Below are positions 25,465 through 33,477 of a stretch of DNA of 44,175 nucleotides, piece after piece. Source of the stretch: an uncultured Bacteroidota bacterium (GTDB lineage: Bacteria > Bacteroidota > Bacteroidia > Bacteroidales > GWA2-32-17); assembly GCA_903872185.1 (NCBI GenBank), contig CAIQJL010000331.1, positions 1-44,175 on the forward strand, given 5' to 3'. Made by a program: the position numbers and the translations under genes. The stretch's first letter is position 1. Every line of letters starts with the position of its first letter. Under the pieces are notes generated by a model. It had not been told where the DNA came from and made no database searches. It saw only the letters and a program-made list of their open reading frames with translations.

Positions 25465-26421
25465 ATGTGTTATAATAAATTATCACAAACATTATTTTTT
25501 GTATATTTTGTTTTCACATTTTCAATCTCTGCACAAACAAATTACAAACCATTTGAAAATAGCAAATTTATTTATGTTAATGGCGTAAAATACCATTACC
25601 GTTTATGGGAAACACAAACCGAAAAAAAGGGAAATGTACTTTTTATTCATGGGTTTTCTGGATCAAGTTTTAGCTGGAGAAATAATATAGACACTATTGT
25701 ATCACTAGGTTTTAACGTTGTTACAGTTGATGTTCCTCCATTTGGCTACAGTGATCATTCCACGGAAATTGATTATTCCTCTTCAGAACAATGTAAAAGA
25801 ATATGGAAACTTATTGAGGTTCTTGAAAAAGGTGAATGGTATCTCGCAGGCCATTCAATGGGTGCATCAATTGTTGGAGCAATGGCAGCCATGCATCCTG
25901 AAAAAACTGCGGGTCTAATTTTTGTTGACGGTCCATATTTTGGAACAAGAATAACAACTTGGCAAGAAAAATTTCTAGACTTTTTTATTTCATCAGAAAT
26001 ATTCAGGAGCCTTGCTAACGATATTGGAAAAGTTGCATTTTATAATTTTGATAAGTTTCATGATTTACTCGAATCTGCATATAGTTGCCCTCCAGATTCA
26101 ATTGCAGTAAAAGGTTATCTTAATCCTTTTTTAAAAAATAAAGAAATTGCAGGAGCTATTTTAAAAATGTCATCTGCCACAGAAAAAGAAAATATCGGAA
26201 TTCCTATAGGCATACCGACACTTATAATTTGGGGTAAAAAAGATAAATGGATTGATATTTCTGTTGGTAATAAAATGAAAGAACTATATACAAATGCTAT
26301 TTATAAAGTTATTGATGGGGCAGGTCATTGCTCAATGGAAACAAAGCCAAAAGAATTTAATAAAGCAGTTTCAGATTTTATTATTTTGAATTATTATAAT
26401 TCAGAAAAAAATAAATTTTAA
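25465..26421 (+). CDS. Secreted alpha/beta hydrolase
   Basis: A signal peptide (about 1-24, ending SISAQ) precedes an alpha/beta-hydrolase fold with an intact catalytic set. These are the oxyanion motif FIHGFSGSSFSW, the nucleophile in LAGHSMGAS (Ser about 131), the acid in IIWGKKDKWID and the histidine in DGAGHCSME. The cap region lies between about 160 and 250. The substrate is unknown: esterase, lipase or lactonase roles are all possible. It lies 25 nt after the M28 peptidase, so the two secreted hydrolases may share a transcript. It contrasts with the inactive-looking relative at 16844-17665. Confidence 0.88.
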   Translation: MCYNKLSQTLFFVYFVFTFSISAQTNYKPFENSKFIYVNGVKYHYRLWETQTEKKGNVLFIHGFSGSSFSWRNNIDTIVSLGFNVVTVDVPPFGYSDHSTEIDYSSSEQCKRIWKLIEVLEKGEWYLAGHSMGASIVGAMAAMHPEKTAGLIFVDGPYFGTRITTWQEKFLDFFISSEIFRSLANDIGKVAFYNFDKFHDLLESAYSCPPDSIAVKGYLNPFLKNKEIAGAILKMSSATEKENIGIPIGIPTLIIWGKKDKWIDISVGNKMKELYTNAIYKVIDGAGHCSMETKPKEFNKAVSDFIILNYYNSEKNKF

Positions 26422-26509
26422 TACTCTTCAGAAAAAACCACTTCTAAAAGATTTTGGGCAATACTATTGATTTAAACTCAGACTTCCTGTAGTTCTCGAT
26501 TAAACTCTT

Positions 26510-26567
26510 CGCCGCGGCGGACTAGCAGAGAACATAGCTTGCTACTTTTTCCGCCGCGGCGGAAAAA
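26510..26567. repeat. Pair of CGCCGCGGCG palindromes flanking a TAGCA/TGCTA hairpin
   Basis: CGCCGCGGCG at 26510-26519 and CCGCCGCGGCGG at 26551-26562. The second is extended by five T on the left and five A on the right into a perfect 22-bp palindrome (26546-26567). Between them TAGCA pairs with TGCTA. The G+C richness contrasts sharply with the surroundings. Confidence 0.7.
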
Positions 26568-26650
26568 AATCCGAAAATAATCAATTTTTTTTGTTGAGGA
26601 TATTTTGCAACGGTCTTAGATTACATAAACAAAATATTTCATATACATAA

Positions 26651-26675
26651 AAAAAACCTCAGAAAGAGGTTTTTT
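26651..26675 (-). terminator. Terminator downstream of tRNA-Val
   Basis: A 10-bp stem (AAAAAACCTC / GAGGTTTTTT) with a 5-nt loop lies 6 nt past the 3' end of the tRNA when read on the minus strand. It could also act on the plus strand for the hydrolase transcript. Confidence 0.75.
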
Positions 26676-26681
26676 GTTTTG

Positions 26682-26756
26682 TGGGAGCTACAGGATTCGA
26701 ACCTGTGACCCCCTGGGTGTAAACCAGGTGCTCTGAACCAGCTGAGCTAAGCTCCC
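26682..26756 (-). tRNA. tRNA-Val (anticodon UAC)
   Basis: On the minus strand a full cloverleaf folds from GGGAGCT to AGCTCCC plus discriminator A. The D stem is GCTC/GAGC, and the anticodon stem CCTGG/CCAGG has the loop TTTACAC, giving anticodon TAC, which reads GUA valine codons. There is a 5-nt variable loop, and the T arm ACAGG-TTCGAAT-CCTGT is intact. The 3' CCA is not encoded (CA then AAAC follows), as is usual in this phylum. Length is 75 nt. Confidence 0.97.
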
Positions 26757-26767
26757 AAAAAGGAGTG

Positions 26768-26798
26768 CAAATATAGTATCATTATTTGAATTTCCAAA
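26768..26798 (-). promoter_or_regulatory. Consensus promoter of tRNA-Val
   Basis: On the minus strand TTTG (26798-26795), exactly 19 nt of spacer, then TATATTTG (26775-26768). This is a perfect TTTG-N19-TAnnTTTG match ending 12 nt before the tRNA. It is the best promoter in the window and supports the use of this consensus elsewhere. Confidence 0.8.
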
Positions 26799-26840
26799 AC
26801 TGAAAAAAAGAATTTCGCAAAAAACATGTAATATACTGTC

Positions 26841-26934
26841 TGTCATTCAGAGCGGAGCGAAGAATCTAGTGTAAGTATTTCGAACTAGATTCTTCATTTC
26901 GCTATGCTACTCCACCGCGGCGGACAGAATGACA
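26841..26934 (-). repeat. GTCAT-ended inverted-repeat element next to folC
   Basis: Outer arms TGTCATTC (26841-26848) and GAATGACA (26927-26934) and inner arms GAAGAATCTAGT / ACTAGATTCTTC form a long imperfect hairpin. The minus-strand reading begins GTCATTCTGTCCGCCGCGG, 14 nt after the folC stop codon. Confidence 0.7.
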
Positions 26935-26948
26935 AATTACTATTTTGA

Positions 26949-28238
26949 TTACAAAACCTCTGCAACAACAAATGTACTTCCACCTATAAACACAACATCA
27001 TCAGGGCTTGCAGAGCTTTTTGCTTTTGAGAAAGCATCCTTAACCGAAGAAAAACTTTCGCCTTTTAAACCAAAAACAGTTGCAGCCTTTTTAAGTTCTT
27101 CAGCTTTTAAAGCTCTCGGTGAATCTGCATTTGTAAAATAATAAATCGCCTCTTTTGGCAATAATTTTAAAATTTCATTCACCTCTTTATCGGCAACCAT
27201 ACCAAATACTATATATAATTTATCTTTTTTAATTTTCTTAAGCTGAGAAACAATTTGTTTTATTCCACCTTCATTATGTCCGGTATCACAAATTATCATG
27301 GGCTTATGCGATAAAATCTGCCACCGTCCTTTTAATCCAGTTGTATTAATTACATTTTTTATTCCTCTGTAAATATTTGAATCTGCTATTTGCAATCCTT
27401 TTTCTTTCAATTTTTCAATTGATGCAAGAACTGTTGCAACATTTTTTTTCTGATAATTTCCTAATAAAGGAGTTTTTAAACCCTCTAAAAATGGCTTTTT
27501 ATTTTTTTCTACTCTAAACATTTGCAAATCATCAACTGTTTGAATAGAATCATTAACAAAATAAATTTTATCTGCATATGTAAGTTCTGCATTCAGCTCA
27601 TCAGCTTTATCTTCAAAAACCAGATTAATCTCATTTTGATACTCACCTATTACAACTGGAACATTTTGTTTTATTATCCCAGCCTTTTCTGTTGCAATTT
27701 TCTCCAAACTATCACCAAGTAAATCAGCATGGTCCCAGCTAATATTTGTAATTACTGAAAGGATTGGTTTAATAATATTTGTAGAATCCAACCTACCTCC
27801 TAGCCCAGTTTCAATAACAGCATATTCAACTTCGTGTTCACGAAAATGATCAAATGCCATTAAAGTAGTTAACTCAAAAAATGATGGTTGTATTTTTTCA
27901 ATAAAACTTTTATTCTTTGTTACAAACTCTGCTACCTCATCTTCAGAAATCATTAAACCATTAACTTTAATTCTCTCTCTGAAATCTTTTATGTGTGGTG
28001 ATGTAAATAATCCTGTTCTATAACCAGAATCCTGCAAAACAGCAGCAAGCATGTGTGAAACTGAGCCCTTACCATTTGTACCGGCAACATGAATTGATTT
28101 AAAACTTTTATCTGGATGTTTTAAATGTTTGTCTAAATCTAAAGTATTATTCAAATCAGCTTTATATGCCTTTTTACCAACCAAATGAAACATTGGTATA
28201 GTTGAGTAAATGAATGCTATAGCTTTTGAATAATTCAT
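26949..28238 (-). CDS. folC: Bifunctional folylpolyglutamate synthase/dihydrofolate synthase
   Basis: This enzyme adds glutamate to dihydropteroate and to folates. The Mur-ligase-like P-loop is SIHVAGTNGKGSVSHM (about 48-63), followed by GLFTSPHIKDFRERIKVNG, the folate-binding stretch of the family. ETGLGGRLDSTNI, ITNISWDHADLLG and the C-terminal IICDTGHNEGG also match. At 429 residues the protein is complete. It is encoded opposite to parE with a 150-nt divergent gap. TAATTTTA in front of it is a weak -7 candidate. A GTCAT-type repeat lies directly after its stop. Confidence 0.95.
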   Translation of the reverse strand: MNYSKAIAFIYSTIPMFHLVGKKAYKADLNNTLDLDKHLKHPDKSFKSIHVAGTNGKGSVSHMLAAVLQDSGYRTGLFTSPHIKDFRERIKVNGLMISEDEVAEFVTKNKSFIEKIQPSFFELTTLMAFDHFREHEVEYAVIETGLGGRLDSTNIIKPILSVITNISWDHADLLGDSLEKIATEKAGIIKQNVPVVIGEYQNEINLVFEDKADELNAELTYADKIYFVNDSIQTVDDLQMFRVEKNKKPFLEGLKTPLLGNYQKKNVATVLASIEKLKEKGLQIADSNIYRGIKNVINTTGLKGRWQILSHKPMIICDTGHNEGGIKQIVSQLKKIKKDKLYIVFGMVADKEVNEILKLLPKEAIYYFTNADSPRALKAEELKKAATVFGLKGESFSSVKDAFSKAKSSASPDDVVFIGGSTFVVAEVL

Positions 28239-28384
28239 AAATATTGTTTAGTAAAATTAGCTTTTTCATTGATTAATAATAAATCTATAATATTTTCTTT
28301 CTCTTTTAGAATCATCATTTAGTTTATCTGCTGATGTTAATTACACTGTTAATAAAGAAATTCCCACATTTCGTAACGAAAAAC

Positions 28385-28392
28385 TATCTTTG
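28385..28392 (+). promoter_or_regulatory. Candidate -7 box of the parE-parC operon
   Basis: TATCTTTG is an exact TAnnTTTG match, 15 nt before the ATG at 28408. The -33 element is weak (TTCC 20 nt upstream). The track start for parE was the TTG in this box. Confidence 0.5.
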
Positions 28393-28407
28393 CAAAAAAA
28401 GCAAGTA

Positions 28408-30246
28408 ATGGTTAATAATTATACCGAAGATAGCATTCAAACCCTGGACTGGAAGGAGCACATTCGCAAAAGACCTGGAATGTACATTGGAAAGCTTGGC
28501 GATGGCTCTTCTTACGATGATGGTATTTATGTGCTAATTAAGGAAGTAATCGATAACTCTATTGATGAGTTTGCAATGGGAAATGGTAGATCCATTGAAC
28601 TTTCTATTAAAGAAAGCGAAGTAAGAATTAGAGATTATGGTCGCGGAATACCAATGGGTAAACTTATTGATGTTGTTTCTAAAATGAATACCGGAGCTAA
28701 ATATGATTCAAAAGTTTTTAAAAAATCTGTTGGATTAAACGGAGTTGGTATTAAGGCAGTAAATGCATTATCGCAATCTTTTGTAATAAAATCTTTTCGC
28801 GATGGCGCTGGTAAAATCTGTTCTTTTGAACAAGGCAATCTTCTTAAAGATCAAAATGTAAAAAACTCAACAGAGTCCAATGGTGTCGAAATAATTTTCA
28901 CACCTGACGAAGAACTTTTTGGAAACTTCCATTTCATTTCTGACTATATAGAAAGCATGGTTAAAAACTATGTGTTTCTAAACAGTGGGCTTTCTTTAAA
29001 TTATAACGGAACAAAATTTATTTCAAAAAATGGATTACTCGATTTGCTGAACGAAAACATGAACAGCGAAGGTCTTTATCCTATAATTCATTTAAAAGCG
29101 GAAGACATTGAACTTGCTTTAACACATGACGAAGGTTACAATGACGTATATTACTCATTTGTAAACGGTCAGCACACAACACAGGGTGGAACCCACTTAC
29201 TTGCCTTTCGTGAAGCAATTGTAAAAACTGTTCGCGAATTTTACAAAAAAGATTTTGATGCCGCAGATATTAGAACTTCCCTTATTGCAGCAGTTGCAAT
29301 AAAAGTTGAGGAACCTGTTTTTGAATCTCAAACAAAAACTAAATTGGGTTCAAAAGATATGGGTCCAAACGGACCAACAGTTCGTAATTTTATCATAGAT
29401 TTTATTAAAGAAGCTCTGGACAACTTCTTGCACAAAAACCCAAGCACAGCCGAGATTCTTCTTAAAAAGATTCTTGAATCAGAAAAAGAACGTAAAGCAA
29501 TTTCAGGAATTCAGAAAAAAGCAAGAGAATCTGCTAAAAAAGCCAGCTTGCATAATAAAAAACTTCGCGATTGCAGAGTACATTATAACACTAATCACGA
29601 AAGAAAACTTGAGTCAACACTTTTTATTACTGAGGGAGATTCAGCAAGTGGTTCAATAACCAAATCACGAGACGTGAACACACAAGCTGTTTTTAGTTTA
29701 AAAGGAAAGCCCGAAAATACTTTTTCTAAAGCTAAAAAAATAGTTTACGAAAACGAAGAGTTTAATCTTTTACAAGCTGCATTAAATATAGAAGAAGGCA
29801 TTGACGAGCTAAGATATAACAACGTAGTAATAGCTACCGATGCCGATGTTGACGGAATGCACATCAGACTATTGTTACTAACATTTTTACTTCAGTTTTT
29901 CCCTGACATTATTAAACACGGACATGTTTATATTTTACAAACTCCGTTATTTCGAGTTAGAAATAAATTAAAAACATTCTATTGTTATAGTGAGCCAGAA
30001 AGAGCTGCAGCAATTAAAAAGACAGGTGCAAATCCAGAAATAACCAGGTTTAAGGGATTGGGTGAAATTTCTCCAGATGAGTTCAAACACTTTATTGGAA
30101 AAGATATTCGACTTGATCCTGTTCGTTTAAGCAAAGAAGATCATTTGTCATCTATGCTTTCATATTACATGGGTAACAACACACCAGAACGACAAGATTT
30201 TATTATTGATAATCTTAAAGTAGAAGCTGATTTTGTAGAAGAATAA
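28408..30246 (+). CDS. parE: DNA topoisomerase IV subunit B
   Basis: The ATPase subunit of topoisomerase IV, which decatenates daughter chromosomes. The GHKL ATP site shows [27 protein letters not shown] and [14 protein letters not shown]. The transducer has [10 protein letters not shown] and the QTKTKLG lysine loop. The TOPRIM domain has [11 protein letters not shown] and [22 protein letters not shown] 28408 gives 612 residues beginning [30 protein letters not shown]. This opening and the adjacent subunit A fit ParE of Bacteroidetes better than GyrB. The parC gene follows after 13 nt. Confidence 0.94.
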   Translation: MVNNYTEDSIQTLDWKEHIRKRPGMYIGKLGDGSSYDDGIYVLIKEVIDNSIDEFAMGNGRSIELSIKESEVRIRDYGRGIPMGKLIDVVSKMNTGAKYDSKVFKKSVGLNGVGIKAVNALSQSFVIKSFRDGAGKICSFEQGNLLKDQNVKNSTESNGVEIIFTPDEELFGNFHFISDYIESMVKNYVFLNSGLSLNYNGTKFISKNGLLDLLNENMNSEGLYPIIHLKAEDIELALTHDEGYNDVYYSFVNGQHTTQGGTHLLAFREAIVKTVREFYKKDFDAADIRTSLIAAVAIKVEEPVFESQTKTKLGSKDMGPNGPTVRNFIIDFIKEALDNFLHKNPSTAEILLKKILESEKERKAISGIQKKARESAKKASLHNKKLRDCRVHYNTNHERKLESTLFITEGDSASGSITKSRDVNTQAVFSLKGKPENTFSKAKKIVYENEEFNLLQAALNIEEGIDELRYNNVVIATDADVDGMHIRLLLLTFLLQFFPDIIKHGHVYILQTPLFRVRNKLKTFYCYSEPERAAAIKKTGANPEITRFKGLGEISPDEFKHFIGKDIRLDPVRLSKEDHLSSMLSYYMGNNTPERQDFIIDNLKVEADFVEE

Positions 30247-30259
30247 TTTTCATCATAAC

Positions 30260-32947
30260 ATGAGCGAAATAGAACAAATAAACGACGACAATAACGAATT
30301 AGAAAATAATGCCGAAGAAGAAATAGCTTCCGGAAAAAAACCTCATTCATCGTCTTTGCACCCTGTTACATCTAAAACAACCCGACTTGCGGGTATGTAT
30401 AAAGATTGGTTTTTAGAATATGCATCTTATGTTATTTTAGAACGTGCTGTTCCACATTTAGACGATGGTTTAAAACCTGTTCAGCGACGTATTCTTCATT
30501 CCATGAAGCGCATGGACGATGGTCGTTATAATAAAGTTGCAAATATAATTGGTTTCACAATGCAGTTTCACCCTCATGGTGATGCTTCTATTGGTGAAGC
30601 TTTGGTACAGCTAGGACAAAAAGATTTATTGATAGACACACAAGGAAACTGGGGAAATATTTTTACGGGAGATAGCGCTGCTGCACCACGATATATTGAA
30701 GCACGACTTTCTAAATTTGCAAATGCAGTAGTTTTTAATCCTAAAACAACTGCATGGAAACTTTCGTATGATGGTCGTAACAAAGAGCCTATTACACTTC
30801 CTGTAAAATTCCCTTTATTGCTTGCTCAGGGTGTTGAAGGTATTGCAGTAGGGTTAGCTTCAAAAATTTTACCACATAATTTTATTGAACTAATTGATGC
30901 CTCAATAGCATATCTTAAAAAAGAAGATTTTGAACTTTATCCTGATTTTCATACAGGAGGAATGGCAGATGTGTCGAGGTATAATGACGGACTTAGAGGA
31001 GGTGCAGTAAAAATTCGAGCTAAAATTAAAAAAATTGACGCAAAAACTCTCCTGATTAGCGATTTACCATTTGGCTCTACTACAGAAAAGCTTATAGATA
31101 GCATTCTAAAAGCTAACGAAAAAGGTAAAATCAAAATTAAAAAGATTGACGATAACACCGCAGAAAATGTTGAAATTTTAATTTACTTAACACCAGGCAC
31201 ATCACCAGATAAAACTATAGATGCTCTATACGCTTTTACGGGTTGCGAAATTTCAATTTCTCCAAATGCTTGTATTATTTCTAAAGACAGACCTCATTTT
31301 ATTGGCGTAAAAGAAATTCTGAAAGCATGTACAGATAGGACTCTTGCAATGCTAAAAATGGAGCTTGATATTAGACTAACAGAGCTAGAAGAAGACTGGC
31401 ATTTCTCTTCACTTGAAAAGATTTTCTTTGAAAATAGGATTTATCGCATACTCGAAAAAGACACAAAAACATGGGAAGATATTATTGATGCAATAATTTT
31501 GGGCTTTAAACCATATAAAAAACTTTTAAAAAGAGCAATTACTGATGAAGATGTAACAAAACTTACAGAAAAACCCGTTCGCAAAATTTCAAAATTCGAT
31601 ATAAAGAAAGCTGACGAACATATTCGTTCAGTTGAAGAAGAAATTCAGGAAGTTACAAATCATTTAAAGAATCTAGTTCTTTATACAATTAATTATTTTA
31701 AACAAATTAAGAAAAATTTTGGCGAAGGCAAAGAACGTAAAACCGAATTAAGAAATTTCGAAAATATTCAGGCAACAAAAGTTGTAGTTGCAAATGAAAA
31801 ACTATATGTAAACCGCGAAGAAGGTTTCTTTGGCACAGGATTAAAGAAAGACGAATATGTTTGCGATTGTTCCGACATCGACGATATAATTGTATTTATG
31901 CGAAATGGAACATATCAAATCTCAAAAGCTACGGATAAAGCTTTTGCAGGTAAGGATATTATTCATATTGCTGTATATCTAAAGGGCGACGAAAGAACAA
32001 TATACAATGTAATATATAAAGATGGTAAAAACGGACCATCATTTATGAAGCGTTTTGCGGTAACAGGTGTTACAAGAGATAAAATTTACGATATAACAAA
32101 GGGTACTGAAAACAGTAAAATAATGTGGTTTACTGCTAATAGGAATGGTGAAGCAGAAGTTGTAAAAGTATTTTTAAAACCAAAGCCTAAATTAAAAAAA
32201 CTGATAATCGATGTTGATTTTAGCGAATTACAGATTAAAGGTCGTAGCTCACTTGGTAACCTTGTTACTAAAAATGATATTCATAAAATTCAATTTAAAG
32301 AACAAGGAACCTCAACACTTGGTGGCATTCAGATTTACTTTGATGATGTAGTAAAAAGATTAAATACCGGTGCTCATGGTAAATTGTTAGGAGAATTTAC
32401 TGGTAACGATAAAATTATAACAATTAACAATATACATGGTACTTATAAAATATATTCATACGATTTAGAAAATCATTTTGAAGAAGATTTGGTGTTTATA
32501 GAAAAATATAATCCTAACAAAGTATTTACTGCCGTTATTTATGATGGCGAACAACAATTCTTTTATTTAAAACGTTTTCAGGCCGAAGAAACTGAAAAGT
32601 TTGCATCACTTATAGGAGATCATCCCGAATCACGATTTGTAACATTTAACTCACATAAATATCCTTATCTCGAAATAAAATATGGAGGTAGACATAAAAA
32701 TCGACCACCAGAACAAATTGTTGTTGAAGAATTTATTGGAGTAAAAGGATATAAAGCAAGAGGTAAACGTATTTCGACATTTGAAATTGCTGATTTTCAA
32801 TGGCTAAAACCATTAAAAGAGGAAGAACCTGAACCAGAAATTATTCCGAATAGTTCTCCTAATGATGCAAATAATATTTCACATGAAGATTTGAATGTAG
32901 ATAATCAGGACCCTGCTAATCCAAAGCAAATGACTTTAAATTTATAA
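30260..32947 (+). CDS. parC: DNA topoisomerase IV subunit A
   Basis: The DNA-cleaving subunit that pairs with ParE. It carries YVILERAVPHLDDGLKPVQRRILHSM, the FHPHGDASIGEALV segment and the catalytic tyrosine in AAPRYIEARLSK. The tower and exit-gate region follows, then a C-terminal beta-pinwheel-like half from about 500 onward. The GyrA box (QRRGGKG) is not visible, which supports ParC over GyrA. The acidic, Pro/Asn-rich ends (NDDNNELENNAEEE at the N-terminus, EEEPEPEIIPNSS near the C-terminus) look disordered. At 895 residues it has the expected length for this phylum. aroK starts 8 nt later. Confidence 0.94.
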   Translation: MSEIEQINDDNNELENNAEEEIASGKKPHSSSLHPVTSKTTRLAGMYKDWFLEYASYVILERAVPHLDDGLKPVQRRILHSMKRMDDGRYNKVANIIGFTMQFHPHGDASIGEALVQLGQKDLLIDTQGNWGNIFTGDSAAAPRYIEARLSKFANAVVFNPKTTAWKLSYDGRNKEPITLPVKFPLLLAQGVEGIAVGLASKILPHNFIELIDASIAYLKKEDFELYPDFHTGGMADVSRYNDGLRGGAVKIRAKIKKIDAKTLLISDLPFGSTTEKLIDSILKANEKGKIKIKKIDDNTAENVEILIYLTPGTSPDKTIDALYAFTGCEISISPNACIISKDRPHFIGVKEILKACTDRTLAMLKMELDIRLTELEEDWHFSSLEKIFFENRIYRILEKDTKTWEDIIDAIILGFKPYKKLLKRAITDEDVTKLTEKPVRKISKFDIKKADEHIRSVEEEIQEVTNHLKNLVLYTINYFKQIKKNFGEGKERKTELRNFENIQATKVVVANEKLYVNREEGFFGTGLKKDEYVCDCSDIDDIIVFMRNGTYQISKATDKAFAGKDIIHIAVYLKGDERTIYNVIYKDGKNGPSFMKRFAVTGVTRDKIYDITKGTENSKIMWFTANRNGEAEVVKVFLKPKPKLKKLIIDVDFSELQIKGRSSLGNLVTKNDIHKIQFKEQGTSTLGGIQIYFDDVVKRLNTGAHGKLLGEFTGNDKIITINNIHGTYKIYSYDLENHFEEDLVFIEKYNPNKVFTAVIYDGEQQFFYLKRFQAEETEKFASLIGDHPESRFVTFNSHKYPYLEIKYGGRHKNRPPEQIVVEEFIGVKGYKARGKRISTFEIADFQWLKPLKEEEPEPEIIPNSSPNDANNISHEDLNVDNQDPANPKQMTLNL

Positions 32948-32955
32948 CAAAACCC

Positions 32956-33477
32956 ATGATAATTTACCTTGTTGGTTTTATGGGCAGTGGTAAAAGCACT
33001 TTGGGAAGACATCTTGCAAAGTATTTAAATTATAAGTTTATTGATTTAGATGCTGTATTTGTGTCAAAAGAAAAAATTAAAATTCACGATTTTTTTGAAA
33101 AATATGGCGAAAGTGCATTTCGAAAAACAGAATATGAATTGTTACGCCAAATAGACTTAAGTAATAATCTAATTGTAGCTACAGGTGGTGGCACTCCTTG
33201 TTTTAGCGACAATATGGATTATATGCGAAACACTGGAATAACTGTTTTTCTCCAACTCGAAGCTTCTTTACTTTGTAAAAGACTAATAAATTCTCATACC
33301 ATCCGTCCAATGGTAATTGGAAAAACAAAAGAAGAACTTGAATTATGGGCAGAAGAAATGGTTTTAAAAAGAGCTGAATATTACAAGAAAGCTCACATAA
33401 TTATCGATGCCAGAAATCTTTCTACCGCCCTTCTGGCAAATGTGTTAAATCCGTACATTTCAAATTCTATTTCTTAA
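32956..33477 (+). CDS. aroK: Shikimate kinase
   Basis: This enzyme phosphorylates shikimate in the pathway to chorismate, which is also the substrate of MqnA encoded in this window. Walker A is VGFMGSGKSTLG (about 6-17). The shikimate-binding FIDLDAVF (Asp near 30-32), Arg 56 (SAFRKTE) and ATGGGTPC are in place. The lid Arg follows in HTIRPMV. Length is 173 residues. The gene is the third of the parE-parC-aroK set and overlaps the convergent kinase gene by 11 nt at its 3' end. Confidence 0.94.
   Translation: MIIYLVGFMGSGKSTLGRHLAKYLNYKFIDLDAVFVSKEKIKIHDFFEKYGESAFRKTEYELLRQIDLSNNLIVATGGGTPCFSDNMDYMRNTGITVFLQLEASLLCKRLINSHTIRPMVIGKTKEELELWAEEMVLKRAEYYKKAHIIIDARNLSTALLANVLNPYISNSIS

Larger units (their letters stand above)
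26422..26948. other. Convergent intergenic region with tRNA-Val and palindromic elements
   Basis: About 530 nt between the plus-strand hydrolase and minus-strand folC. It holds two CGCCGCGGCG palindromes (26510-26567), a hairpin terminator (26651-26675), tRNA-Val with its promoter on the minus strand, and a GTCAT-ended inverted-repeat element next to the folC stop. No further protein gene is supported. Confidence 0.7.

Noticed and set aside
26929-27141. Plus-strand ORF of 70 codons beginning at the end of the GTCAT element
   Set aside because: It lies almost entirely antisense to folC, and folC is a clear family member.
28408-32947. Assignment of the topoisomerase pair as GyrB/GyrA
   Set aside because: The two subunits are adjacent, the N-terminus matches ParE of the phylum, and the GyrA box is not seen in the A subunit.
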